Assembly: GCA_019925095.2 (NCBI GenBank)
Contig: CM034411.1
Location: 15,004,001 to 15,068,000, forward strand
Direction of reading: 5' to 3'
DNA: 64,000 nt
Origin: Dendrolimus kikuchii
Lineage: Eukaryota; Arthropoda; Insecta; Lepidoptera; Lasiocampidae
Both the position numbers and the translations under genes were made by a program. A model generated the notes under the pieces. That model saw only the letters and a list, made by a program, of their open reading frames with translations. It was not told the DNA's origin and did not search any database. Positions 11,232 through 22,523 of this stretch are shown one piece after another; within the stretch, counting starts at the first letter, position 1, and the number at the start of each line of letters is the position of its first letter.

Positions 11232-11608
11232 AGAAAGAAAGAAAAACTTTATTTGAAGAAATAAGGACGTAATTACATACCTTATACATTATTATACACA
11301 GAGTTTGCACGCCGTAATTTCAGCAAACAAGGTTTGCACTCAGCATATTGTTGTGCCGGAATTATATCCAACACAACGCTGATTGTCAGTGCAAACCTTC
11401 CTTTTTGCGTAAGACCAAAACGACCCAACTTTGTTAAATAATAATAATAATTATTAATTCTGCTTATGTAATATTTAATTAGTAAACAAATAAATAAATT
11501 GTAATAAAACCAACAACAAAATACTTTGTTACTTCAAAATTAAAAAAAAACTCGTGTAACAACTTAACAATAATAGTACTATTTGTTTATATATATATAT
11601 ATATATAT

Positions 11609-11647
<39 letters not shown>

Positions 11648-12284
11648 CATATATATATATATATATATTAAAAAACATTTGCAATACCGTATACCCTAAA
11701 AGGGTATGTTTCTACATTAAGCTTTGAATAAATTAATTGAATTGAATTGAATTCTATTCCATGAATTTATAACAATGAATAAATGCTCGCCGTTTAAACC
11801 TTTAAAATGTCTTCCATTTTTAAGGGCGCGTGTAGCATATGCGTCACGTTTGTACGGTTTTATACATCAGTAAACTGGGATAAAGTTTCGTAAATTATGT
11901 GTGAAATTAAATTAAAGAGAATGTTCACCTACATATATACATTTTTTTTAAAATTTAAATCATAAAGTTAACAACATATTTATACTTTTATACTGTTTAT
12001 TCTATGTAGGTATATATTATTATTTACAAATTAAATAGTTTTTAAGTTGAACTCATTGAAATATTGGGGTGGTTTTAGTATTACGCCAAAAAGAAGGTTT
12101 GCACTGAAATCGGCGTTGTGTCGGATATTATGCCAGCACAGCAATAAGCTGAGTGCAAACCTTGTTTGCTGAAAATGCGGCGTACAAATTCTCAAAATAC
12201 GTTTTATTTTTAAGATACATGTCTGGCAATGTAAGTACGTCGCTATTTCTTCAAAGATTTTTTTCTTTCTTTCTGTCTTTCTTT
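11232..12284. mobile_element. 1.05-kb inverted-repeat element with (TA)n core
   Basis: Long terminal arms of about 200 bp face each other: AGAAAGAAAGAAA...GAAGAAATA...GCAAACAAGGTTTGCACT on the left and AGTGCAAACCTTGTTTGC...TTTCTTTCTTTCTG on the right. Arms are roughly 80-90% similar by eye. The interior holds a (TA)n array (11588-11669) and no coding frame. A non-autonomous DNA transposon of unknown superfamily is the simplest reading. Confidence 0.72.
11588..11669. repeat. (TA)n microsatellite
   Basis: Imperfect TA array broken by AAA and ACA interruptions, inside the inverted-repeat element. Confidence 0.9.
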
Positions 12285-12478
12285 ATAAATAACACATCAT
12301 TTTATAATCCCGTCACACGAATGTGTCTGTAATATATAATGGAATCGTAAGTACAAATACGAGTAGATCCAATGATTAATTAATTAATACTTAATCCCCC
12401 TCTTTACATTTACACATAAAATTCGGTCTATTATATGCACCAATATCTCTAGCATAATCTATAAATAATATTGTTATT

Positions 12479-12740
12479 GATGAAAGAATGACTAAACAGA
12501 TATACAATGCAAAAGTGGATGGATGCAGAAGTCGTGGAAGGCCACGACACACCTTCCATGATCAAATTGATCGTGTACTAACAGAAGGTGATGTCAGGAG
12601 CTTTAAGAACAGACGAGCGTGCATGACAAGAGTTATGAATGTCAAAGAAGCAAGTGAGGTGTGTAACAATAAGCCTAAATGGCGCTCTGTTGTTCGTGCT
12701 TACCCCGCAAGGGAACTGGCGTGAAGTTATGTATGTATGT
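12479..12740 (+). mobile_element. RTE family 1 copy, 5'-truncated
   Basis: 262 bp from GAAAGAATGACTAAACAG to the ATGT tail. A perfect 12-bp TSD, AATATTGTTATT, lies at 12467-12478 and 12741-12752. The right TSD directly abuts the ATG at 12753 of a possible host exon. Confidence 0.9.
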
Positions 12741-12752
12741 AATATTGTTATT

Positions 12753-12956
12753 ATGATGGCACGGGCGGGAGCGGGGATAAAGGAGGTGGAAAGGACTTAC
12801 AGGATAAGGTCGCCGCACCAGACACGCTACGAACGATGCGGGCTTCGCAGCAGCAGGCACTTCTTCCTCGTGATCCTTTCTTCGTGTCTTGCGGTTCCTT
12901 CGATAAGTGAACCAGCTGGAACGGTACAACGTGCACCTTCCAGCGCGCGGGTTGAT
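12753..12956 (+). CDS. Possible first coding exon, unidentified
   Basis: GC-rich, apparently single-copy sequence in an AT-rich neighbourhood. The frame from ATGATGGCACGG runs 68 codons to a good donor (GTTGAT|GTAAGC at 12957). It contains a hydrophobic run, FFLVILSSCLAV, at about residues 37-48, followed by a polar stretch, which could be a signal sequence or anchor with an unusually long N-terminal leader. It lies upstream of, and on the same strand as, the TGF-beta gene, whose 5' exon is unplaced. The phase (0) does not join directly to exon 23145, so another exon would be needed. The opposite strand is also open here, so strand and coding status are uncertain. Confidence 0.27.
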
Positions 12957-13152
12957 GTAAGCGGGTGGAAAATACGGCACAACACACAAAACTCGGCGAG
13001 GTTTGTGCGGAAGCAGCGGTGCGTTCAGCGGTCGGACGTAGTAGTAGTTGTATTCGCCACAAAGGCAGGCAAAGGAATCTTTAGTCCATACAGCCAATTG
13101 TGATGTTTAAGTCTTCGTATAATAGTCGCGCAGTTATAATAGTCTACAACTA

Positions 13153-13351
13153 ATGCCATTCAACGGAGTTCTTGTGAAAACTCAAAAGGCCACATTTGAC
13201 TATACAGTTCACATTTCTCACAAAACACATAATTACTACTCAAAAACTATCAATATCCTACAACTATTGTTCATTTTAGAGTAATTTTACACATTTTTAG
13301 AAAATAAAACTGCACAGCACAACGTCTCCTTTCAGTTCCCGCCAAAAACTC
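13153..13351 (+). repeat. M repeat, copy 1
   Basis: About 200 bp from TGCCATTCAACGGAG to TTCCCGCCAAAAACTC. Further copies at 13506, 22288, 22811 and 58789. No terminal inverted repeat or coding frame seen. Confidence 0.72.
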
Positions 13352-13505
13352 TTCAGGTCGGACGTAGACTATGTCACGATTTATTTATTTTTTTGGATTT
13401 TATGGCTTGGCAGCTAAGCCTTTAAGCCAGATCTTAGATTCAATGTAGTTACTTCATTTTCTTAAATCTATGTGTAGCACAGCTGAACTGTAGGTTACCA
13501 GCTAG

Positions 13506-13703
13506 TGCCATTCAACGGAGTTCTGGTGACAACTCAAAAGGCCACATTTGACTTTACAGGTCACACTTCTCACAAAACATATAATTAATACTCAAAAATT
13601 TACAATATCCTACAACTATTGTTCATTTTAGAGTAATTTTAAACATTTTTAGAAAATAAAACTGCACAGCCCAACATCTCCTTTTAGTTCCCGCCAAAAA
13701 CTC
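13506..13703 (+). repeat. M repeat, copy 2
   Basis: Same family and orientation as copy 1; the ~150-bp spacer holds a TTTGGATTTTATGGCTTGGC stretch that recurs beside copy 3. Confidence 0.72.
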
Positions 13704-14440
13704 TATGTCACGTCGCATAGTGACAGATGCGGCGAAAGAAAAAAAAGGAAACAAAGAGGCGGCGACCAAATAGGTTGGCGTTAACAGTCATTATAAAACT
13801 ATTTCTTTAAATAGCTTTTTCTTTCACGTCAAATAGTTTTGCAAATCGTTCTCTTGTCTGTTAACCCTCATGTTATTGTCCTGGCTGTCACAATCCATCA
13901 CTTTGTTTACCCTCATTCCAAAGTTATCTCATTTACAATTAATTTTTAATGAGCGAAGTCCTTGGACTATCGTTCTTGTGTTGTATTTGAACCCGATGTT
14001 GGTAAACAAAGTTATTTTTCTTGTTTTTTTTTTTGCTTCGTTATCATTAGAAAAATATTATGAAGAATTTGGTCATCATCTGAGTGGGCTATGACTTATG
14101 CAAAAATAACTTTTTCTATTAAACACTTTTAGACATTATCTTTTAAAGATAAGGGATCGTACCTATTCTACGTGACTCGGTCAGGTTTTCAAAATACCAC
14201 GCTTGGCTTAGATTTTCATCACGTAGTCAATATTCTCTAATTCTTATAATTGCATTTTTTCTCGTAATTGTTTGAGTGAAATTGTTTATTATATAAATTA
14301 ATTTTTGTGGAAACTCGATTGATATATGTATTAATTTTGTAGCGGTTAACTCTTTTATGAACAGCAGGAAGATATCTGTAAGGGCACGCCTGGCTGTCCA
14401 TCGTGGAGTGTTAGTACCAACGCTAATCTGTGGCAGTTAA
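13704..14440. other. No gene seen; AT-rich
   Basis: The longest frame (74 codons at 13870) has no recognisable domain and an AT-driven composition. I see no splice-consistent exon. Confidence 0.45.
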
Positions 14441-14465
14441 AGTTGGGTATGGCAGAAGAAGTTTT

Positions 14466-14703
14466 GCCAGGTGGTAGGGTATTTGCCCGACTGGATGGCT
14501 ACCACCTCTGGTCTAGAGCATGCCGCCATAACAGCCTTGAGTTGTGTTCCGGCATTAGTGACCAGGTTCCAGTTTCCCTTAAAGAGCAGCAGCGTATTTG
14601 TAGTACCTTTGGTGTTGCAAATGTCCATAGGCGATAGTAACCTCTTTCCATCAAGTGGGCCATCTGCCTGTATGCTGAACTGCCGCAATAAAAAAAAAAA
14701 ACA
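14466..14703 (+). mobile_element. SINE-A copy, 5'-truncated
   Basis: It starts at CAGGTGGTAGGG and ends GCAATAAAAAAAAAA, directly against the RTE fragment at 14711. Confidence 0.78.
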
Positions 14704-15497
14704 AAAAAAGAAGTATGAAAGTAGTATAAACGCAGTTGAAATGAGAACTTTAAGTAAGGTTAATGTAAGTGATATCGACGCCCCCGAGGAATAAAATCGT
14801 AATAGACAAAAGTAAATTTTACAGGACGAGCAAAAAACTGTTATTCTGTTTTAGCTCATAAAGTAACCGGCCTATATTATCATATGATATGCCATTTTAT
14901 TCAATATTTTTTTCTTAATAAGTAGCTATAGAATGAAACAAAATATAATGTATACTTTTGAAGTTATTACGAAAAATATATAATACTGATTTTATATTTA
15001 GGTGTATCCTAAGTAACGGCATATAACCATTTTATTCTCGTAAAGTTGTAATATAATGAAAACCATAACCGTATATTATGATGTTTTTCTACAGTACTTT
15101 CATGAATGAACTGTAATTGTAATCACCCAATACAGTTTTGTTCTTGTAAAACTTACCACTGTCTTTTTTCGTATAGCTATATAACAACTTTGTTTTTGTA
15201 TAAATGCATTCAACGTTAACATCGTAATATGCTGTAATGTTTATGAATTTCGATTATAAATTACTGTACCTGTTATTGTTATACCACTACTGGGTACTTG
15301 GTGGGTGCCTTTCTACATTTTTCACGTTATTTATTTTATAGAAAGTGACTCAGTCAGTACAAATAGCGAATATAAATTAAAAAAAAAGAAATTATAATAA
15401 ACATAATCTTTATTTAGGAAAATCACAATTGTTACAATAGGCATTAATCACTAGAATTTAGATTAGCATCAATCAGTCTTAGTTATAAAAAAATCAA

Positions 15498-17440
15498 TCA
15501 GTCTGCATCATTGCTCTCACTTTCAAAGTTATCCTCACATAAAACGGTTTCAGAACTATTTGTACTTTTCAACGAATTGTAAAAACTGTGATAATGGAGA
15601 GGTATGGCGTTTATCCTACAAAGACTTGATAGATTTTCGTGCAGAGCTTTTGAAATTGAAACTGGACCGTCATAGGCTGGCTGTAAGACCACATCGGCGA
15701 TAGATGAAACTGCTGCGGTAGAGGCAGATTTTTGTTTTCTAATGTATTTAGTTGATGTTAATCCTATATTCATTTCACTGAAGTCGTCATCATAACCATA
15801 CTTAAAGTAAACAGATTGTGGGTTTGTGGGGGCCAATTTTATTTCTTTGATCTTTGACCAATATATTTTGTTATCTTGTGTATCATTTAACCAATTCTAT
15901 CCTGTAATCAATGATTTTATGTCATAAAAATCAGTTTGTCTCATTTCCTTAACTTGGTATTTTTCACCGGTTTGTTTAGCATTCATAACTATTCCGTATA
16001 ATTGATCAGGTGTATAAATTTGTTTATTTTCATCGCTCGTTCTATGCATGCGTGCATAGAATCACCTTCATTTTGGCTATGGCCAGATTCAAAGAAACGA
16101 TGAATAATCTCTAGCTTGAACTTATTAGCAGCAAACAAATAAAGGGCAAACACAAATCTATTTTTATTCTGTCCTATGCAACCATCAGAATAAAATGAAA
16201 TTTTATTTATTTGTTTATGATATTGTTCTTCAATGAAATTATAAAGATAGCTACCTATCTCTATTGATCCTCTTTTAGCAATTTGCAAATGCCACATGTA
16301 ACAGTATCCTTTCTTGCTTGAAGCATCAAAAACAGTGAAGTTATAAACGGGATACTTCCGTTTATAGTGAAATACCTTTGACTGAGGTATGCCTAAAACC
16401 TTTTCTAAATCAAAAATAGCTAGAGTGGAGTTTCAGTCAGGATTTTTCTTTTCTGAATTTTGGATTTCACGAATCCTTTCTTTATTGTATATATGTTTTA
16501 TGTATTTATCTTTTATTGATTCCTTGTGCTCGCCTTCAGCTTGTTCATAAAGCATAAATACTTTCTTTTGGAAGATTTTCTGACATAGTGTGCTTCTTTT
16601 GCTGGAAATAATTGTATGTGTGATATTATGCTCTCTTCTATTGGCACTGACATTTTGCGTGGTCGATTCTTATGTTTACCTCTACAGTCAGTTTTGTCAG
16701 AATCACTATTGTACTTTTCTATGGCAGTGTAAACCATTTGTTCGGATATTCGTAAAGTATTTAGGAAAAACATCTTACATACACGAACTTTATTACCATC
16801 TAATGGCAAGTAATAACTTATAGTTTGAGTACGGTTTTTATTTCGAATAACTTGAAGTTTTTTCACAGATTCTGACATAACGTATTTAATTATAAATTGC
16901 CATTGCAACTCATGGTTACCAAATTTATAAAATGTTTCCAAAATGGCATTCCTACTATTATATAAAAACGTTTCACCACATTTCAATTTGCATTTATAAG
17001 AAGGTACTAACGATTTTGCAAGAAACTGCTTTTTAGAATGACATCCAACATAAGCTTGGCGAGAGTTTTTTAAAGTTTTGGATTTATTGGCTATCCATTT
17101 TTTTTCATTTCGACATCGCTTACGGGTTAAGCTGTTTGTAGTGATAAAGAGAGAGCTATCATCACCATCGGTAGGTTCCATTGAATTGCTTGGCAGTGAT
17201 CCTGATACTGAAACTGTATGAGTGATTCTGATTCAGATGTACCTAATACTTGAAATGTCGCAGAATCTTCATTCTCCACTAAACCTTGTTGCTTTGGGTT
17301 TCATCTCTATTTACTTGGGGTGTTAAAGTCTTATTCATATTAATACTGCCATTGTCTACATTGATTGCATCATGTACAAAATCTTCATTATTTTCAATAG
17401 GTTTTAGTGTTTCGTCGTGCCAGACAGGCAGACGGCCCAC
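15498..17440 (-). pseudogene. Decayed transposase-like gene (DUF7869-like)
   Basis: Pieces in order on the minus strand: an acidic N-terminus (17279-17420), a 222-codon piece (17181-16513) with KRCRNEKKW and GKHKNRPRKM basic stretches, then a piece (about 16545-15989) with YSDGCIGQNKN and ESGHSQNEGDSMHACIERAMK, then an acidic C-terminus (15836-15498). The SDG..GQN and GH..NE.DS.H blocks are those I associate with the DUF7869-type proteins encoded by insect transposons; the Asp residues are candidate catalytic acids (inference). Lesions: a frameshift near 16550, an in-frame TGA near 16430, a frameshift near 16000, a TAG near 15900 and a SINE-A in the N-terminal region. Confidence 0.68.
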
Positions 17441-17604
17441 TTGATGGAAAGCGGTTACCAAGTTCTACAAATGCGCGGCTGCTCTCTTAAGGGAGACTAG
17501 AACCTGGTCACTAATGCCGGAACACAACTCAAGGTTGTTATGGCGACATACTTTAGACCAGGGGTGGTAGCCATCCAGTCGGACAAATGCCCTACCACCT
17601 GGCA
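17425..17604 (-). mobile_element. SINE-A copy, deleted
   Basis: Minus-oriented family member inside the transposon; it lacks the A tail, the 5' end and an internal block (CCATCGCCTATGGACATTTG). Confidence 0.72.
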
Positions 17605-18256
17605 AACTTATAAAAACTTGTCGAAATTCGAGCGAAAAAGACAATAATAACCAATACTGTATTAATTGAAAGAGAAAAAATAGTATCACGTTAATACATG
17701 TTTTAAAATTCATAAAGAATATTGTAGTAAGTGTTTACGTGAAATAGTATCGAAAATTATGTCAATAATAAAGCAGTAATATACGTTTACCGTTGAAAAC
17801 TTACCTAACTAATTTAGGTAAAGCGTGTTATTGAAAAGAGTTATCGACTTATTTACGTGAATAAAATGGTATAACGTCTTACCGATTTATCAAGACATAT
17901 GTTCGTTCCGTAATGAACGACTACGATGTTTTTATGGGTTAAATTTGTTACGTGACTTCCGGAGAATAAAAATAAAAACTGTTATACTGGACGAGATTTT
18001 TCCAAAAAAATAATTTAAAAAAATCAGTAGGTGTATATCGACCCACAGATGCCGAAAATACAAAAACATTAAAAAAGTGGTAATAGCACATTACCATTTT
18101 ATTCTCCGGGGGCGTCGATATGATAAGAAACAGTGTAATAAGAGAACATTGTGGATTGAAGAGGATGTTGTGACAGGAATTGAAAAAGAATGTTAAGGTG
18201 GTTTGGGCACGTAGAGAGATTGAATGAAAGCAGAATTACAAAATGCCAATAACGTT

Positions 18257-18566
18257 TTCATCCGTGCAGGAACGGAGAAAGAATACAATTTCCTGCGGCC
18301 GAGCGGCCTGTTATACGAGGCGACTTAACAACCCACAGCCAGGTGGTAAGGCATTTGCCAGACTGGATGGCTACCACCCCTGGTCTAAAGTATGTCGTCA
18401 TAACAACCTTGAGTGTTGTGTTCCGGCATTAGTGACCAGGTTCCTTTAAGAGAGCAGCAGCGCATTTGTAGCAACTTTGGTGTTGCAAATGTCCATAGGC
18501 GATGGTAACCGCTTTCCATCAAGTGGGCCGTTTGCCTGTCTGCTGATCTCCTGCAATAAAAATAAT
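18257..18566 (+). mobile_element. SINE-A copy, full length
   Basis: From ATCCGTGCAGGAACGGAG to CTCCTGCAATAAAAAT, with a small deletion near 18441. It directly follows the right half of the split RTE. Confidence 0.83.
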
Positions 18567-18630
18567 GATAATAATAATTTCGTTCCTTTTTTTAGACGTC
18601 AATTTTGTCTTATGCATCTTGAGGCTGAGG

Positions 18631-18737
18631 CTGATTTACATCGATCAAGCTTCTGGCTTGGTAGCGTTGTACTGACTTCAAATCTATATACACACCCGTT
18701 CGAATTTGAAGTCAGTGGCTGGTTCAATGTAAATCAG
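18631..18737. repeat. Nested hairpin
   Basis: Outer arms CTGATTTACAT (18631-18641) and ATGTAAATCAG (18727-18737); inner arms TGACTTCAAAT (18673-18683) and ATTTGAAGTCA (18704-18714), all perfect complements. Could be a MITE remnant. Confidence 0.6.
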
Positions 18738-18753
18738 CTTTTAAAATAGTCAC

Positions 18754-18950
18754 GTCACACCTTCCATGATCAAATTGATCGTGTATTAGCGGAGGGTGAT
18801 GTCAGGAGCCTTAAGAACAGACGAGTGTGCATGACGACAGTTATGAATGTCAAAGAAGCAAGTGAGGTGTGTAAGAATGGGCCTAAATGGCGCTCTGTTG
18901 TTCGTGCCTACCCCGCAAGGGAACAGGCGTGAAGTTATGTATGTATGTAT
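18754..18950 (+). mobile_element. RTE family 1 copy, 5'-truncated
   Basis: From CACGTCACACCTTCC to the ATGT tail. No clear TSD was found. Confidence 0.82.
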
Positions 18951-19301
18951 GGAATTTGTACGTGTGGCTCTCATTATTAAATTATTTACAGTACGCTAAC
19001 AATAACAAATTAATAAGCGTTTTATATATTCCTTTTGGTTCTTTGAGTAAGACCGGCAACCTATGGATATGTTAAAGTGTTTTACAAACAACACGTATTC
19101 AGAACAATAATGAATAATTATAGAAATCATATTGAAAATAGCTAGAGAATGCTTAAAAAATATAAACTGACTTCGGTCTGTCTGTTGGTCTGTTGGATAT
19201 AACGGAGAGTAACAGAGAAATTACTCCTGTTGTCTTTAAATACCTACGTTTCAAAGCATTCGGCTTAAAGTATTCCAATATTTTGTAATTACACACAATT
19301 A

Positions 19302-19590
19302 GAATACAATTTCCTGCGGCCGGGCGGCCTGTCGTAAGAAGCGACAAAACAACCCACAGCCAGGTGGTAGGGCATTTGCCCGACTGGATGGCTACCGCCC
19401 CTGGTCTAAAGTATGTCGCCATAACAACCTTGTGTTGTGTTCCGGCATTAGTGACCAGGTTCCAGTCTCCCTTAAGAGAGCAGCAGCGCATTTGTAGCAA
19501 CTTTGCTGTTGCAAATGTTCATAGGCGATGGTAACCGCTTTCCAACAAGTGGGCAGTCTGCCCGTCTGCTGAACTCATGCAATAAAAAAA
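19302..19590 (+). mobile_element. SINE-A copy, slightly 5'-truncated
   Basis: It begins AGAATACAATTTCCTGCGG and ends ATGCAATAAAAAAAA. Confidence 0.8.
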
Positions 19591-19929
19591 AATTTGTTCA
19601 CTGCACTTACTACTTAATATTAAGGGGCCGTTATCTACTCTGAGTGCAGAGTTCGATGAAAGTTATTGTCATAAAAAATATACGAGCATATGTTAGTAAT
19701 TGAAAACCGGATTGATTCATAGGAGGTCAATAGTAATAGAAATTGTAGCAGATACTATCTTATCATGGAATTACTGGAATCGATTAATTATACGATGTGT
19801 TTCATCTTTGTGTAATTAATGTAATTATTTAATAGCTCAATGTCCGGTTTGAAGTATAAGGCGGTACAATTTGATGAAACTGCGTCATCTAACTATGACA
19901 GAAAGAGCTAGTATACTTTTGAAGTGATA

Positions 19930-20197
19930 ACTTGTTATGGGAGGGTAAACCGCTTCGTTACGTAACGCGTTACGGCGCCAGTCTGTCTGGATTCCCTTTC
20001 TCTTACGCATACGGCAGCGGTAGGTAGGCTCCTCTCTCACCCTGACCCACAGCGCTAGCCTAACTTCTTATGGGAGGCTAAACCGCTTCGTTACGTAACG
20101 AGTTACGGCGCCAGTCTGTCTGGCTTCCCTTTCTCTGACGCATACGGTAGCGGTAGGCAGGCTCCTCCTCTCTCACCCTAACCCACAGCGTTAGCCG
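19930..20197 (+). repeat. Direct tandem duplication, ~133 bp x 2
   Basis: Units at 19930-20062 and 20063-20197 both start ACTT(G/C)TTATGGGAGG and share CCGCTTCGTTACGTAACG and GTTACGGCGCCAGTCTGTCT. They are about 93% alike by eye. The content is not otherwise recognised. Confidence 0.8.
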
Positions 20198-20650
20198 TAT
20201 TTCGGTAATTAAATTAAAGAATGATACTAATAATGTACATACACAAAATTCTAATGTACATATTCAAGAATTGTAACTAAGCATAAAATATATTTTATAA
20301 TCAATAAAAGATTTTATTAATAAATAATCTTTTCTTACATCATCATATTAATATACATAAAATTTAAGAGTAATGACCTAAGCTTTTCTCAAGTCAAACT
20401 ATTTCAGTATTAAATAGTTCAACTTAGATTAGTTTAAGTCAGCGGTCGGCAACGCGCGGCCCGCAAGATGCCTCCATGCGGCCCATGACTGTTTTATAAA
20501 TAAAACTTGTGGGATCCTACCAAAATAAATAATTATTAAGTAGGCGGGAAAGCGTGCATTACAGTGTACCACGCTATAGGACTATATATAAGTATAGATA
20601 TAAGGCCAACACTGCACATGCACCTCCTCACAACACCAGCATGTAACAGA

Positions 20651-21199
20651 TACACTCTACATTAGTATAAGTTTAGTATTAAAAATAGGATAAATTAATA
20701 TAATAAGTTAGTCTTAAGGTACACCATAACATATAAATCACTAAATTAATGTCACACGGTAACAAAAATAAACAATAAGCGTGTATGGACTCTAAACTTT
20801 TTCATAGAAATTAAGTAGTAAAAAAAGGTACGTAACTCGAGTCCGTAGATATGTTAATAATAATAAAAAAAAATGTACCACGCTAATACGCGAATTGAGA
20901 AGGTTTACTCAGCAGTTAATTACAATTCGTGGTGGTACTTATTTTTTTATTTATTTTTTAACAATTCTACGGCCTCGAGTGCCGTACCCTTTTTTACAAC
21001 TTATTTTCTATGAAAGTTTTTAGAGTTCATACACACAAGCTTACTTGTTTATTTTGTTACTGTTACTACTACTTGTTTATTTTGTTACTGTGTGTGACAT
21101 TAATTTAGTGATTTTTATGTTGTGGTGTACCTTAAGAATAACTTGTTATATTAATTTATTCTAATTTTAATACTAAACTTATACTAATGTAGAGTACAT
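20651..21199. mobile_element. ~550-bp foldback element
   Basis: The left arm (20651-~20881) is inverted-repeated on the right (~20932-21199): ACATTAGTATAAGTTTAGTA faces TACTAAACTTATACTAATGT, and AAGGTACACCA faces TGGTGTACCTT. The loop is ~50 bp. The right arm carries an extra partial duplication (CTTGTTTATTTTGTTACTG twice, 21043-21092). Confidence 0.75.
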
Positions 21200-21599
21200 C
21201 ATTGTTTTACCATGCCAAAAGACCCGGTATAACGTGTGAGAACGATAGTAAATTGGTATACCTACCTACCTATACATGTTGGGGCGTTATCATTTGAATT
21301 TGACCCGCCCCCGCTCCTTGCTCCAATTGATGTAGGGTCAATATAGTACGTGCTTACATGATCACTGAGTATTTTCATTTATCAAGAATGTTACTGTTAT
21401 TTCTTTATATGTTTTAGTTTTAAATTCGAAATAAGTTCCACTGGCGAACACTTTGAAGGTCATACATACATATAAGTCAAAATTTAAATCTACTTCCTAT
21501 TCTATGTACCCCGCTTCGTAACGTGTTACTGTTGTTTAAAGGAGAATAAACTGCAAGAAACTCACCAGCAATACGTCTAGCTAAAAAATGCGGAATTCG

Positions 21600-21910
21600 T
21601 TTTTTTTAATTACAGGAGTTGAGCAGACAGGCAGACGGTCCACTTGATGAAAAGCGGTTACCATCGCCTATGGACATTTGCAACACCAAAGGTGTTAAAA
21701 ATACGCTGCTGCTCTCTTAAGGGAGACTGGAACCTGGTCACTAATGCCGGAACACAACTCAAGGTTGTTATGGCGACATACTTTAGTCCAGGGGTGGTAG
21801 CCAACCAGTCGGGCAAATACCCTACCACCTGGCTGTGGGCTTTTTGTCGCCTCTTACGACAGGCTGCCCGGCCGCAGAAAATTGTATTCTTTCTCCGTTC
21901 CTGCACGGAT
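21600..21910 (-). mobile_element. SINE-A copy, full length
   Basis: From the T-run to CTGCACGGAT. TCGTTT occurs on both sides (about 21596 and 21911), a possible short TSD. Confidence 0.82.
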
Positions 21911-22287
21911 ATCGTTTACCGACATATCGTAAATAAAATTTCTCTTATGTTGGTGCTTGACCTGCGTTAGTGTTAAGATTTAGGCTGCGGCCGAACGTTA
22001 ACGCATAGCCACATTCTCGGGTGAAAGGCCTATTTAGGCACGAATTTGTTTAGCGCAGCGAGGGTGCTAATAATTGTGCCTAAATAGGTCTTTAATCCGA
22101 GGTTAACACTCTGCTTTCATTTCGATTACGAGGAAAGTAAATAAAAACCGATTAGTTAAACAAACAACTACTTCTCCAATAAAATCAGACGTTAAATCCA
22201 TATTTAAATCTAATGAAACGTCATCACGTACGTCAAGATTTTTTTTCTGTGGCATTGTAACAGCTATTATTATTATTATTGTTTTTT

Positions 22288-22523
22288 GAGTTTTTGGCGG
22301 GAACTGAAAGGAGACGTTGTGCTGTGCAGTTTTATTTTCTAAAAATGTGTAAAATTGTGCTGTGCAGTTTTATTTTCTAAAAATGTGTAAAATTACTCTA
22401 AAATGAACAATAGTTGTAGGATATTGATAGTTTTTCAGTAGTAATTATGTTTTTTTGCGAGAAATGTGAACTATATAGCCAAATGTGGCCTTTCGAGTTT
22501 TCACAAGAACTCCTTTGAATGAC
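22288..22523 (-). repeat. M repeat, copy 3
   Basis: Minus orientation. Contains an internal tandem duplication of the 38-bp segment with GTGCTGTGCAGTTTTATTTT. Confidence 0.7.

Larger units (their letters stand above)
14773..18120 (-). mobile_element. 3.35-kb TIR DNA transposon
   Basis: Ends are a ~30-bp terminal inverted repeat: TATCGACGCCCCCGAGGAAT on the left and, on the other strand at the right end, TATCGACGCCCCCGGAGAAT, with about three mismatches. The flanks give a TSD of TA or ATAT (the palindromic junction makes the length ambiguous). The motif CCATTTTATTC recurs near both ends. One minus-strand gene (15498-17440) fills the centre. The superfamily is not assigned. Confidence 0.8.
14711..18245 (+). 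pseudogene. Old RTE-type fragment split by a DNA transposon
   Basis: 14711-14772 reads YESSINAVEMRTLS-KVNVSD; 18121-18245 continues MIRNSVIREHCGLKRM. Without the insert and with one target copy kept, the junction is in frame (GTGATATGATAAGA) and reproduces the RTE order ...EMRALRK..GVT..D.VRN..VR...GLK. Several stops show it was already decaying or has decayed since. It is a different lineage from family 1. Confidence 0.68.

Noticed and set aside
12675..13097. 140-codon minus frame over the GC-rich island
   Set aside because: No domain; part of it is RTE antisense. Kept only as a reason for doubt about the + strand exon candidate.
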